This document shows, piece after piece, positions 38,478 through 47,763 of a DNA stretch of 64,000 nt. Both the position numbers and the translations under genes were made by a program. Position 1 is the stretch's first letter. Each line of letters begins with the position of its first letter. Origin of the DNA: Streptomyces exfoliatus (lineage in GTDB: Bacteria; Actinomycetota; Actinomycetes; Streptomycetales; Streptomycetaceae); contig NZ_JNZP01000006.1 of the NCBI RefSeq assembly GCF_000725545.1, positions 62,001 to 126,000 of the forward strand. Direction: 5' to 3'. The notes under the pieces are model-generated. The model was not told the DNA's origin, did no database searches, and saw nothing but the letters and a program-made list of their open reading frames with translations.

Positions 38478-39842
38478 CTACGCGCCGGGCGGCGGCGAAG
38501 GCGGTCGCGGTGGTGCGTCGACCGCGTCGACCTCACCCCTCCGGCGCACGCGGGAGGCGAGGAGTCCGCCGAGGAAGCCGAAGAACAGGCCCCAGAGGAG
38601 GGCGAAGCCGGCCGTCTTCCAGATGTGCGGGCGCAGGACGACCTCGCCGCCGAGCGAGTCGAGGTCGCCGATGCCCAGGATCGAGAGGCCGAAGCGGGCC
38701 TCGACCAGGGTGACGGGGGCGACGACCAGCATCGTCAGCGCGAACGCCACCCCCAGGTGCACGGCGTGCTGCCAGAGCCGGATCCTGGCCGGCGACCGGA
38801 CCGCCGCGACGAAGGCGACGGCGAGGACCAGGACGGCGGCGACGGGCAGCAGCCACCAGGCCCTTGCGTCCTGCGCGGCGAGGGAACCCAGGTCGATCGT
38901 CGAGAGGTCGGGGGTGTCGCCCGTGCCGCCGCCCTGCCGCAGGACGGCGTCGAGGACCTGCGGCATGGGCAGCCCGAACGGCCCCTCGACGCGGCCCTCC
39001 CAGGAGCCGCCGATGCCCACGCCGAGGGCGAGCCAGGCGACGTTGGGCAGACCCAGCAGCACGACGGCGAGCGTCTCGGCGGCGTGCCCCTTGGTCGCCG
39101 CCACGACCAGGCCGATGACCAGGCCCACGGCCACGTACGCGAGCACCAGGAGGAGCATCGCGTGGGCCGCCGGGCGGACGGGTTCCTGGTAGCGGACCAG
39201 GCGGGGCGGCAGCGGGGTCCTGCGGGAGACCAGCAGCGCGATGAGAAGGACGCCGAGGATCCACAGGAGGCCGTAGAACAGGGTGGGTCCGAGATCGGTG
39301 CGGAATCCGACGGTGGGGTTCACGGCGTCGAGCAGCTCGCCGAAGAGGTCTTCGAGGGACGATCCCTCCCGTTCGCCGCCGCCCAGGGTGATCGGGAAGT
39401 CGTGCCGGGCCAGGGCGGAGAGGCCCGCGAGGGCCGCCAGCCAGAGCACGACGGTGCTCGCGGCGCGCAGCAGGAGTTCGCGGGTGCCGGTCACGGCGTG
39501 GTGGCGCAGCGGGAACAGGAAACAGAAGCCGGTGACCAGTGCGCCCACCAGGGTGACGGTGAGGGGCATGGCGGTCAGTTCCGCCTGGGTTCCGGCGAGG
39601 GCTCCGGCGTCGCCGGAGAGCTCGACCTTGCCGCCCGCGGCCATGACGACGACCGCCGCGAGGACGGCGGCGAAACCGCCGGGGAGGTCGGCCGCGCCCG
39701 CGGCCCAGAGGCCGAGGCCGGCCATGAGGCCCATCGCGAGGTACCCGGCGACCACGGCCGCCAGGGCCTGGAGGCCGATGCGGGCGAGGAGCCCGGTGGA
39801 GGTCGCGGCGGGCCGCGTCGAGGTGGGGAGCCGACTGCTCAC
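38478..39842 (-). CDS. Streptophobe-type integral membrane protein
   Basis: 454 residues with about ten hydrophobic segments spread along the whole chain (first LQALAAVVAGYLAMGLMAGLGLW; last FALLWGLFFGFLGGLLASRV). It has a long periplasmic loop containing PDLSTIDLGSLAAQDARAW and a Pro-rich C-terminus. It matches the actinobacterial streptophobe family, whose function is unknown. GTG at 39842 is the chosen start; the long open frame beyond it is antisense to the DUF6777 gene. Divergent from that gene, with which it is commonly paired. Confidence 0.8.
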   Translation of the reverse strand: MSSRLPTSTRPAATSTGLLARIGLQALAAVVAGYLAMGLMAGLGLWAAGAADLPGGFAAVLAAVVVMAAGGKVELSGDAGALAGTQAELTAMPLTVTLVGALVTGFCFLFPLRHHAVTGTRELLLRAASTVVLWLAALAGLSALARHDFPITLGGGEREGSSLEDLFGELLDAVNPTVGFRTDLGPTLFYGLLWILGVLLIALLVSRRTPLPPRLVRYQEPVRPAAHAMLLLVLAYVAVGLVIGLVVAATKGHAAETLAVVLLGLPNVAWLALGVGIGGSWEGRVEGPFGLPMPQVLDAVLRQGGGTGDTPDLSTIDLGSLAAQDARAWWLLPVAAVLVLAVAFVAAVRSPARIRLWQHAVHLGVAFALTMLVVAPVTLVEARFGLSILGIGDLDSLGGEVVLRPHIWKTAGFALLWGLFFGFLGGLLASRVRRRGEVDAVDAPPRPPSPPPGA

Positions 39843-39977
39843 GCTGCCCACGCTAGTACGGGGGGCGGTCTGCCGCAGTACGCCTGACGGCTGTCCGTGC
39901 GCGGACGGTGGCCTCCGCTTGCGTGAGGGCACCGTCCGGCGCACACAATGGGCCCGGAACGGAAGAAAGGGAAAAAA

Positions 39978-41459
39978 GTGACTTCCCACCCGCCGTCCGG
40001 CCCCCCGTCGGTTCCTCCCGCAGGTCCCCCCTCCGGCCCCCTCTCGGGCCCGAGCACACGCCCCGGTACCGCCGGACCCCCACCTCCGCCCGGACCGCCC
40101 ACCGGTGGTTCGGGGGGCGGCTCGGGCGGTGGCGGCTCGTCCGGCGGAGGCGGTGGTCCCGGAGGCGGCGGCCCCGCGGGCGGCGGTTCGGGCGCTCCCG
40201 GGAACGGCGGTGCCGGCAAGGGCCCCTGGTGGCGTTCCGTCCCGAAGGTCGCCTCGGTCACCGCGGTCGCGGTGGCGGCCGCGGCCCTGGCCGTCGTCCT
40301 CACGAACAGCCCCGGCGGGGGCGGCTCGACCGGCTCCGGTGGTGGCGAGGTCTTCCTTCAGAACGCCGCCGCGTCGGGGCCCGACCCGTTCACCCGGTCG
40401 ACGGCCCGCGCCGGCGCCGCGTCCGCCCCGCCGGCCTCGCTGCCACCCCGTACCGCGTCGGCCGCCACCGAGGTCTCGGGGTCGACGCCCGGTCTCTACG
40501 GCGGGACGCAGAACGCGGCCAGCTGCGATGTGGAGCAGCAGGTGCGCTACCTCTCCGCGGAGCCCTCGAAGAACGCGGCGTTCGCCTCGGTCATGGGCAT
40601 CTCCGCCGGTGATGTGCCGCGCTACCTCCGCTCCCTGACCCCGCTCCAGCTCCGGGCCGACACCCGGGTGACGAACCACGGCTTCCGGGACGGCTCCGCC
40701 ACCACCTACCAGGCGGTGCTCCAGGCCGGTACGGCGGTCATGGTCGACGGCCGGGGAGTGCCCCGGGTGCGCTGCGCCTGCGGCAATCCCCTGACCGATC
40801 CTGTGCCGCAGAAGGAGCCGCGGACCATGGGGACGCCCTGGCAGGGCTACAACACCTCCCAGGTGGTCGTGGTGGCGCCCGCGGTGACGGTCGTGAACGT
40901 CTTCGTGGTGTACGACCCCCGGGACGACAGCTGGTTCGCGCGGAAGCACGGCGACACCGGGCGGCACGACAAGCCGACCCCGCCGCCTCCCCCGCCGCCG
41001 ACCCGGTCGCCCTCGACGTCGCCTTCCACCTCGACGTCCCCTTCCGTCTCCCCCTCGTCGCCGGTGCCGTGCGTGACGGTGACGGGCACGGAGACCCCGG
41101 CGCCGATCAACGGGATCACGCCGTCGCCGTGTCCCGTGACCCTCTCCCCCTCGGCGTCGACGTCGTCGCCGACGTCCTCGCCGCCCACGTCCCCTCCGGA
41201 CACGTCCCCGTCGACCGACACGTCCCCGCCCGGCTCCTCGCCGGCGACCGAGTCGTCGGCTCCGGAGTCCGCGCCGGTGACGGACAGCACGGACGGCACG
41301 GACGGCTCGGCGTCGGTCAGCTCGCCCGCGACCGTCTCCTCGCTGTCACCCCCGGCGGATTCCGGGACGGCCTCGGGCTCCTCCTCCGTCCCGGCCCCCG
41401 GTCCCGGAGGCGCGCCGTGGGCACGGTCCGCCACGCCCGACCGTCAGTCCGTGGTCTGA
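39978..41459 (+). CDS. DUF6777-type membrane-anchored protein
   Basis: 493 residues. An N-terminal Pro/Gly-rich cytoplasmic region of about 80 residues precedes one transmembrane helix (VASVTAVAVAAAALAVVL). An extracellular globular domain follows (VFLQNAAASGPDPFTRST ... YGGTQNAASCDVEQQVRYL ... VDGRGVPRVRCACGNPLTDP) with three conserved-looking cysteines, then a Ser/Thr/Pro-rich tail of about 170 residues. This matches the architecture of DUF6777 proteins. GTG at 39978 has AAAGG upstream; ATG at 39948 is an alternative ten codons earlier. The 3' end overlaps the transporter remnant on the other strand. Confidence 0.78.
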   Translation: MTSHPPSGPPSVPPAGPPSGPLSGPSTRPGTAGPPPPPGPPTGGSGGGSGGGGSSGGGGGPGGGGPAGGGSGAPGNGGAGKGPWWRSVPKVASVTAVAVAAAALAVVLTNSPGGGGSTGSGGGEVFLQNAAASGPDPFTRSTARAGAASAPPASLPPRTASAATEVSGSTPGLYGGTQNAASCDVEQQVRYLSAEPSKNAAFASVMGISAGDVPRYLRSLTPLQLRADTRVTNHGFRDGSATTYQAVLQAGTAVMVDGRGVPRVRCACGNPLTDPVPQKEPRTMGTPWQGYNTSQVVVVAPAVTVVNVFVVYDPRDDSWFARKHGDTGRHDKPTPPPPPPPTRSPSTSPSTSTSPSVSPSSPVPCVTVTGTETPAPINGITPSPCPVTLSPSASTSSPTSSPPTSPPDTSPSTDTSPPGSSPATESSAPESAPVTDSTDGTDGSASVSSPATVSSLSPPADSGTASGSSSVPAPGPGGAPWARSATPDRQSVV

Positions 41460-41641
41460 GGACGTGGGACGCGCGGCCTGCGGCCCCCTTCGGGGATGAC
41501 GAGGGGCGTACCGGCCACCGGGCAGGTGATGACGGTGGCCGGCAGGTCGAAGACCTCCTGGACGAGTGCGGGCGTGACGATCTCGCCGGGCGGCCCCGCG
41601 GCGACCACCCGTCCGTCGCGCATCGCGACGAGATGGTCGGA
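41444..41641 (-). pseudogene. 3' remnant of a siderophore ABC transporter ATPase
   Basis: The last 65 or so codons of an iron-siderophore ABC ATPase, reading SDHLVAMRDGRVVAAGPPGEI ... FDLPATVITCPVAGTPLVIPEGGR. Walker A, signature and Walker B are all absent. The coding homology breaks at about 41636-41642, where the remnant meets an oppositely oriented gene fragment. Confidence 0.7.
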
Positions 41642-41905
41642 GAGGAGTTCAACATCGAGATCAGCGAGGAGCAGATCGCCCAGGCCGACGCCGACGTGAT
41701 CTTCTACACCACGTTCTCGGGCGGTGAGGAGCGCAGGACCAAGTTCCTGGCCAACCCGCTCTGGAAGCGCCTCAAGGCCGTCGAGAACGGCAACGTCCAC
41801 GAGGTCAAGGACGAGGTCTGGATGACCGCCGTCTCCCTCCAGGGCGCGCACATGATCCTCGACGACATGGCCCGCATCTTCAAGGTCGACCCGGCCAAGG
41901 CCTGA
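41642..41905 (+). pseudogene. 3' remnant of a siderophore-binding lipoprotein gene
   Basis: About 87 C-terminal codons of a periplasmic iron-siderophore substrate-binding protein: EEFNIEISEEQIAQADADVIFYTTFSG ... NPLWKRLKAVENGNVHEVKDEVWM ... ILDDMARIF. The signal peptide and N-terminal lobe are missing. It abuts the ATPase remnant, and a terminator stem-loop is retained downstream. Confidence 0.72.
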
Positions 41906-41912
41906 CCTCGTC

Positions 41913-41967
41913 CGCCCGTACCCCCGACCCGGTCGATCCCCTTCGGCCAGGTGCGGGGGTACGGGCG
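41913..41967 (+). terminator. Terminator of the binding-protein remnant
   Basis: A perfect 14-bp stem CGCCCGTACCCCCG / CGGGGGTACGGGCG with a 27-base loop, starting eight bases after the stop at 41905. Its survival supports reading the upstream fragment as the tail of a once-intact gene. Confidence 0.65.
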
Positions 41968-42043
41968 TTCCGAGAGGCCGGGGATCCGGTCCCGACGACC
42001 AGCCGGTCGACCGTCCCGGCCGACGAGCCGGCCCGCGCGCCGG

Positions 42044-42235
42044 TCACGTCTGTTCGGCGGGACGGGGGTGGGCGGGAGCGGGGGTACGGAACGGATCGCT
42101 CGCCGGATCGGTCGCCGTCGTCGCCGTGCGCAGGCGTCGCAGCCAGGTGCCGATCGGCAGGGGCCGGGCCACCGGCTCCTCCGCCCGCCGCTGCCACCTC
42201 CGCTCGTCACGGTCGGTGAAGTGTCCGGACATCAT
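42044..42235 (-). CDS. Small hypothetical protein
   Basis: 63 residues, basic and Arg/Pro-rich (MMSGHFTDRDERRWQRRAEEPVARPLPIGTW...). Two adjacent ATGs are preceded by GGAGAGGAG at a good distance, which is the main support. Divergent from the MocR regulator. No family recognised. Confidence 0.5.
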   Translation of the reverse strand: MMSGHFTDRDERRWQRRAEEPVARPLPIGTWLRRLRTATTATDPASDPFRTPAPAHPRPAEQT

Positions 42236-42290
42236 GCGTCTCCTCTCCCCTGGAAGGCTGCCAACCAGGCCACTGAAGAGGAGTCTGTAA

Positions 42291-42332
42291 CCTTATTGGC
42301 CTGGACAGCAGAGCCAATAAGGAGTCATTGGC
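42291..42332. promoter_or_regulatory. MocR autoregulatory operator
   Basis: CCTTATTGGC (42291-42300) and GCCAATAAGG (42313-42322) form a perfect 10-bp inverted repeat with 12-base spacing. ATTGGC recurs at 42327-42332, directly before the ATG. The right arm contains the AAGGAG ribosome site of the regulator gene. Confidence 0.65.
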
Positions 42333-43802
42333 ATGGCAGTGGCACGTGTGGTCCACACAGCGGACCGGACCCTGACGGGCCGCCAGCTGGCGACGCTCCT
42401 CACCCCGCCGCCCGAAGGCCGGTTCGGCTACCGCGAGCTGGCCCGGGCCGTACGGGAGGCCCTGCTCGACGGCCGGGTGGCGCTGCGGATGCGGCTGCCG
42501 GCCGAACGGGAGCTCGCCACGGTGCTCGCCGTCAGCCGGACGACGGTCACCGGGGCGTACGACCTGCTGCGGGAGAGCGGTTACGCGCACAGCCGGCGTG
42601 GCTCGGGCACCTGGACGGCGCTCCCGGAAGGCCAGGCTCCGACCGCCCTCGGCGCCTTCCACGACGACGACGGGGCGACCATCGACCTCGCCCTCGCCGC
42701 GCCGCAGGCACCGGCGGAGGAGCTCGCCGCCGCGCTCGCGTCGGCCGCCGCGGAACTCCCCCGCTACGCGGGCTCGCAGGGCTACCACCCCTACGGGCTG
42801 CCCGCGCTGCGCGCCGCCGTCGCCGCGCGCTACACCGCCCGCGGCGTGCCGACGCTCCCGGAGCAGATCCTCGTCACCACGGGCGCGCAGCAGGCGGTTT
42901 CGCTGGTGCTCACCCTGCTCGGCAGGCCCGGGGACCGGGTGCTCGCCGAGAACCCCTCGTACACCAACGCCCTCGACGCGATGCGGAACCGCATGCTGCG
43001 CGTCACCCCGGTCCCCGTCACCGAGGCCGGCTGGGACACCGGGCTCGTCGACGCGGCGCTCCGCCAGACCGCGCCGCGCCTGGCCTATCTGATCCCGGAC
43101 TTCCACAACCCCACCGGCCGCCTCATGCCGCAGGAGCAGCGCCGTGACATCGCACGGGCGGCGCGGGCCACCGGCACCTGGCTCGTGGTGGACGAGACGC
43201 TGACGGACATCGCCCTGGACGTGCCCGCGCCCCTCCCGTTCGCGGCGGCGGCCGCCGGCGGCGACAGCGAGCAGATCGTCTCCGTCGGCTCGCTGAGCAA
43301 GAGCTGCTGGGGCGGGCTGCGGGTCGGCTGGGTACGGGCCGCCTCCCGGGTCGTGACCGAGCTCGCCCGGGTCCGGATCACCGCCGACCTGTCCGGTTCC
43401 GTACTGGACCAGCTGGTGGCCGTCGCCCTGATGGACCGCCTCGACGTCGTCCTGCCGCGGCGGATCGAGGAACTGCGGCTGCGCCGGGACGCGCTGGCCT
43501 CGGCCCTGGCCCGACACCTGCCCGAGTGGCGCTGGACGATGCCGCCCGGAGGGATGTGCCTCTGGATCGACCTGGGCCGCCCGGGCGCCTCCGCCCTCGC
43601 GGCCCGCGCCCTGCGGCACGGGGTGCGGGTGGAAGGTGGCGCGCGGTTCGGCGTGGACCCGGGCACCCACGAACACCGGCTGCGCCTCCCGTACACCCTG
43701 CCCGAGGACGTCTACGAACCGGCGGCGGAGCGCCTCGCGGCGGCTCTCGACGGCGCGCCGGGCCGCTTCACGGACCCGGCACTGCCGGACTGGGTGGCCT
43801 GA
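42333..43802 (+). CDS. MocR/PdxR-type regulator (GntR-aminotransferase fusion)
   Basis: 489 residues: an N-terminal GntR winged helix (about 30-100, LPAERELATVLAVSRTTVTGAYDLLRESGYAHSRRGSGTW) joined to a fold-type I aminotransferase-like domain. The PLP region includes VTTGAQQAVSLVL, the NP segment PDFHNPTGRLM, VVDETLTDI and a lysine in SVGSLSKSCWGGLRVGW. MocR proteins sense pyridoxal phosphate or amino-compound adducts rather than catalysing transamination. The gene's own operator overlaps its start. The regulated partner is unclear; the small divergent gene is the obvious candidate. Confidence 0.92.
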   Translation: MAVARVVHTADRTLTGRQLATLLTPPPEGRFGYRELARAVREALLDGRVALRMRLPAERELATVLAVSRTTVTGAYDLLRESGYAHSRRGSGTWTALPEGQAPTALGAFHDDDGATIDLALAAPQAPAEELAAALASAAAELPRYAGSQGYHPYGLPALRAAVAARYTARGVPTLPEQILVTTGAQQAVSLVLTLLGRPGDRVLAENPSYTNALDAMRNRMLRVTPVPVTEAGWDTGLVDAALRQTAPRLAYLIPDFHNPTGRLMPQEQRRDIARAARATGTWLVVDETLTDIALDVPAPLPFAAAAAGGDSEQIVSVGSLSKSCWGGLRVGWVRAASRVVTELARVRITADLSGSVLDQLVAVALMDRLDVVLPRRIEELRLRRDALASALARHLPEWRWTMPPGGMCLWIDLGRPGASALAARALRHGVRVEGGARFGVDPGTHEHRLRLPYTLPEDVYEPAAERLAAALDGAPGRFTDPALPDWVA

Positions 43803-43867
43803 GACGGCCACCGTGTGCGGCGTTAAACGGGATGCCTGGCGACCGAGGTACGTGTACGGTCCACCGA

Positions 43868-44371
43868 GTGGAACCACTGACCGACAAACAGATCCGCTCG
43901 TCCTTCGTGAACTGCACCAAGGGCGAGGCGGCACGCCTCAAGCTGCCGCTCGACTTCTCGGAACTCCCCTGGGAGGACCTGGACTTCCTCGGCTGGGTCG
44001 ACCCGGGCGCGCCGCTCCGCGCGCACCTGGTCGTCCCCCGGGCGGACGGTCCGGTCGGCGTGAGCCTGCGCGTGCCGGCCTCCGGGCGGACCAGCGCCGT
44101 GAAGTCGAGCATGTGCCAGGTCTGTCTGACCGGACACGCCTCCTCGGGCGTCACGCTCCTCGTCGCACCCCTCGCCGGGACCCGGGGCCGCGAGGGGAAC
44201 ACGGTCGGGATCTACCTCTGCGCCGACCTGGCCTGCTCCCTGTACGTCCGGGACCGGCGGCAGCCGAAGCTGCGCTCCCGGCGCCATGAGGAGTCCCTCA
44301 CGCTCGACGAGCAGGTCGCCCGCCTGACGGGCAACCTGGACGCCTTCGTCGACCGGGTGACGGCCGGCTGA
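43868..44371 (+). CDS. FBP zinc-finger domain protein
   Basis: 167 residues related to the FusB/FBP family, which binds elongation factor G. The C-terminal treble-clef zinc site is visible as Cys83-x2-Cys86 (MCQVCLTGHASSG) and Cys118/Cys123 (YLCADLACSLYVR). The N-terminal part (LTDKQIRSSFVNCTKGEAARLKLP) matches the family start. GTG at 43868 is chosen by homology; longer frames run through the MocR gene. FusB relatives rescue EF-G from fusidic acid, but chromosomal actinobacterial members are not demonstrated resistance genes. Confidence 0.83.
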   Translation: MEPLTDKQIRSSFVNCTKGEAARLKLPLDFSELPWEDLDFLGWVDPGAPLRAHLVVPRADGPVGVSLRVPASGRTSAVKSSMCQVCLTGHASSGVTLLVAPLAGTRGREGNTVGIYLCADLACSLYVRDRRQPKLRSRRHEESLTLDEQVARLTGNLDAFVDRVTAG

Positions 44372-44411
44372 GGAACCGCGCGGCCACGGCCCGCGCGCGT
44401 GCGGCCTCCGC

Positions 44412-45596
<1,185 letters not shown>

Positions 45597-45652
45597 GGAC
45601 GGCCTCCTGGCGGCTGTGGCAACTCGGCGACCGCAGCGTAGCCGTAGATCGG

Positions 45653-45714
45653 ATATTGGATCCAGTATTGAAAATCCGATGTCCGAACCGTACGGTCCGA
45701 CGACTGGATCCGAT
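45653..45714. promoter_or_regulatory. GntR-FCD operators between gcdH and CoA-transferase
   Basis: A 16-base near-palindrome ATATTGGATCCAGTAT (45653-45668) with core TGGATCCA is followed by a second half-matching site ACTGGATCCGAT (45703-45714). The TGG-N2-CCA type core is typical of FadR/FCD regulators, one of which is encoded at 47047. Confidence 0.5.
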
Positions 45715-45734
45715 CGCCAGTGAGGGAGAGCGGA

Positions 45735-46979
45735 ATGCGCGCAGACCAGCCGGGCACCCCTGAGGCTCCGGCGACCCCGGAGGGCGGCGCCCTGTCCGGA
45801 GGCCCTCTGTCCGGAGGCGCCCTGTCCGGAATCGTCGTCGCCGACTTCGGCCGGGTGCTCGCCGGGCCGTACATGACGATGCTCCTCGCCGACCTGGGCG
45901 CCGACGTGATCAAGATCGAGCGGCCCGGCTCGGGCGACGACACGCGCGCGTGGGGCCCGCCGTTCGCCGCCGGCGAGGCCACCTACTTCCTCGGGGTGAA
46001 CCGGAACAAGCGCTCCGTCGCCCTCGACCTCACCGACCCAGGGGACCTGGCGGCGGCGCGCGCGATCGTGCACCGCGCCGACGTCCTGGTGGAGAACTTC
46101 CGCCCCGGCACGATGGAGAAGCTCGGCCTCGCGTACGAGGACGTCCGGGCGGCCAACCCGGGGCTCGTCTACTGCTCGGTGACCGGCTTCGGCACCGCGG
46201 AGGGCGCCCGTCTGCCCGGTTACGACCTCCTCGTCCAGGCCATGGGCGGCCTGATGAGCGTGACGGGCGAGCCGGGCGGTCAGGGGACGAAGGCCGGGGT
46301 CGCCCTGGTCGACGTGATCACGGGCCTGCACGCGGGACTCGGCATCCTCGCCGCCCTCCGGCACCGCGAGCGCACCGGCGAGGGGCAGCGGGTCGAGGTC
46401 TCCTTGCTCGGCTCCCTCCTCTCGGCGCTCACCAACCAGGCCTCCGCCCACCTCGGCGCCGGGGTCGTCCCGCGCGCGATGGGCAACCGGCACCCGAGCA
46501 TCGCCCCGTACGAGGTGTTCGAGGCCCAGGACAGGCCGCTGGTCCTCGCCGTGGGCAACGACCGGCAGTTCCGGGCCCTGTGCGAGCGGCTCGGCCGGCC
46601 GGGCCTCGCCGACGACCCGCGCTTCGTCACCAACACGGCCCGGGTCGCCCACCGCGACGAGCTGGTCGCGGCGCTCGCGGGACCGCTCGCCGCCCGGACC
46701 GCCGACAGCTGGTTCGAGGAGCTCACCGCGGTCGGTGTGCCGTGCGGGCCCATCAACGACCTGGCCGCGGCCTTCGACCTGGCCGACCGGCTCGGGCTCG
46801 CCCCCCGGGTCCCGGAGTCCGCGGCCGGCCCCGGGCAGGTGGCCCACCCGATCCGGCTCGACGCCACCCCGCCCGCCTATCGCACCGCTCCCCCGCGGCT
46901 CGGCGAGCACACGGAGGACCTGCTCGCGGAACTGGGACCGGCCGTCCACGGGCGCTCGGCGGCGAACGACCGCGCATAG
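45735..46979 (+). CDS. Family III CoA-transferase (CaiB/BaiF)
   Basis: 414 residues transferring CoA between carboxylates. Family motifs are VVADFGRVLAGPYMTMLLADLGADVIKIERPG, NRNKRSVALDL, LVENFRPGTMEKLGL and PGYDLLVQAMGGLMSVTG, whose aspartate is the expected acyl-enzyme residue. The N-terminus carries three copies of a 15-base repeat encoding LSGGx. GGGAGAG before ATG at 45735 sets the start. With divergent gcdH it resembles gcdG/SUGCT, which activates glutarate using succinyl-CoA; that substrate assignment is inference. Confidence 0.86.
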   Translation: MRADQPGTPEAPATPEGGALSGGPLSGGALSGIVVADFGRVLAGPYMTMLLADLGADVIKIERPGSGDDTRAWGPPFAAGEATYFLGVNRNKRSVALDLTDPGDLAAARAIVHRADVLVENFRPGTMEKLGLAYEDVRAANPGLVYCSVTGFGTAEGARLPGYDLLVQAMGGLMSVTGEPGGQGTKAGVALVDVITGLHAGLGILAALRHRERTGEGQRVEVSLLGSLLSALTNQASAHLGAGVVPRAMGNRHPSIAPYEVFEAQDRPLVLAVGNDRQFRALCERLGRPGLADDPRFVTNTARVAHRDELVAALAGPLAARTADSWFEELTAVGVPCGPINDLAAAFDLADRLGLAPRVPESAAGPGQVAHPIRLDATPPAYRTAPPRLGEHTEDLLAELGPAVHGRSAANDRA

Positions 46980-46991
46980 GAAGATGGTCGG

Positions 46992-47015
46992 CACCCGCGC
47001 GGCGATGCGCGGGTG
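46992..47015 (+). terminator. Hairpin after the CoA-transferase gene
   Basis: CACCCGCGC / GCGCGGGTG, a perfect 9-bp stem with a six-base loop, between the CoA-transferase and GntR genes. It could terminate or attenuate read-through into the regulator. Confidence 0.5.
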
Positions 47016-47046
47016 AGCCAGGTGAGGGAACGGAAGGTCACAGGCG

Positions 47047-47712
47047 ATGAGCAGCGCGGTGCAGAAGAGGCGGCCGCAGACCGCCCAGCAGTTCGTCCTG
47101 GAGGAGCTGCGGCGCGCCATCACCAGCGGGGAGCTCAGGCCCGGCGGTCAGATCCGTCAGGACGCCCTCGCCGCCCGGTTCGAGGTGAGCCGGGTGCCGC
47201 TGCGCGAGGCCCTGAAGTCCCTGGAGGCCGAGGGGCTGGTCGTCCATCACATCCACCGGGGCTACTTCGTGGCGGAGCTCTCGCTCGACGACCTGGAGGA
47301 GATCTACCGGATCCGGGAACTCCTGGAGACGGAGGCCGTGCGCATGGCCGTCGCGCGGATGCCGGACGGCACGGTGGCCACCCTGGAGCGCATCCAGCGC
47401 GAGGTGGAGCGGGCCGCGGACGAGGGCGACGTACCGGGGATGGCGGCGGCGAACCGGCTCTTCCACTTCACCCTGATCGAGGCGTCGGGCATGCCGCGCC
47501 TGGTCCGCCTCATCGGGACCCTGTGGGACTCCACCGACGCGTACCGCTCGCTCTACTACACCGAGGACCCGCACCGGAAGCAGGCGGTGCGCGAGCACCG
47601 CGCCGTCATCTCCGCGCTCCGCCACGGTGACGAGGAGGCCGCGATCCGGTGGCTCGACGAGCACCGCGCCCACGCGGTGGCGGCGCTGCGCCGGGTCCTG
47701 GACCTGGGCTGA
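47047..47712 (+). CDS. GntR-family regulator, FCD (FadR) subfamily
   Basis: 221 residues. The N-terminal winged helix (GGQIRQDALAARFEVSRVPLREALKSLEAEGLV) is followed by an FCD ligand-binding domain of helices (EEIYRIRELLETEAVRMA ... NRLFHFTLIEASG ... REHRAVISALRHGDEEAAIRWLDEHRAHA). The conserved Asp/His metal-site positions of FCD proteins appear present. Located directly after the CoA-transferase gene; it most likely controls the divergent gcdH and CoA-transferase promoters through the TGGATCCA sites. Confidence 0.88.
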   Translation: MSSAVQKRRPQTAQQFVLEELRRAITSGELRPGGQIRQDALAARFEVSRVPLREALKSLEAEGLVVHHIHRGYFVAELSLDDLEEIYRIRELLETEAVRMAVARMPDGTVATLERIQREVERAADEGDVPGMAAANRLFHFTLIEASGMPRLVRLIGTLWDSTDAYRSLYYTEDPHRKQAVREHRAVISALRHGDEEAAIRWLDEHRAHAVAALRRVLDLG

Positions 47713-47750
47713 GCCGCCGAAATCGGATGCGGACGGCGCGGACACGGTCC

Positions 47751-47756
47751 TAGGCT
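47751..47756 (+). promoter_or_regulatory. -10 box of a leaderless gene
   Basis: TAGGCT ends seven bases before the ATG at 47764 and there is no ribosome-binding site, so a leaderless transcript is likely. Confidence 0.4.
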
Positions 47757-47763
47757 CCTCCCC

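Noticed and set aside
41444..41905. Mobile element insertion between the transporter remnants
   Set aside because: No transposase, terminal inverted repeats or target duplication is visible; the two remnants abut directly, which fits a deletion better.
45597..47123. An N-terminal extension of about 500 codons on the gcdH gene
   Set aside because: The extension is antisense to the CoA-transferase gene; AGGAGG and GTG at 45596 define the real start.
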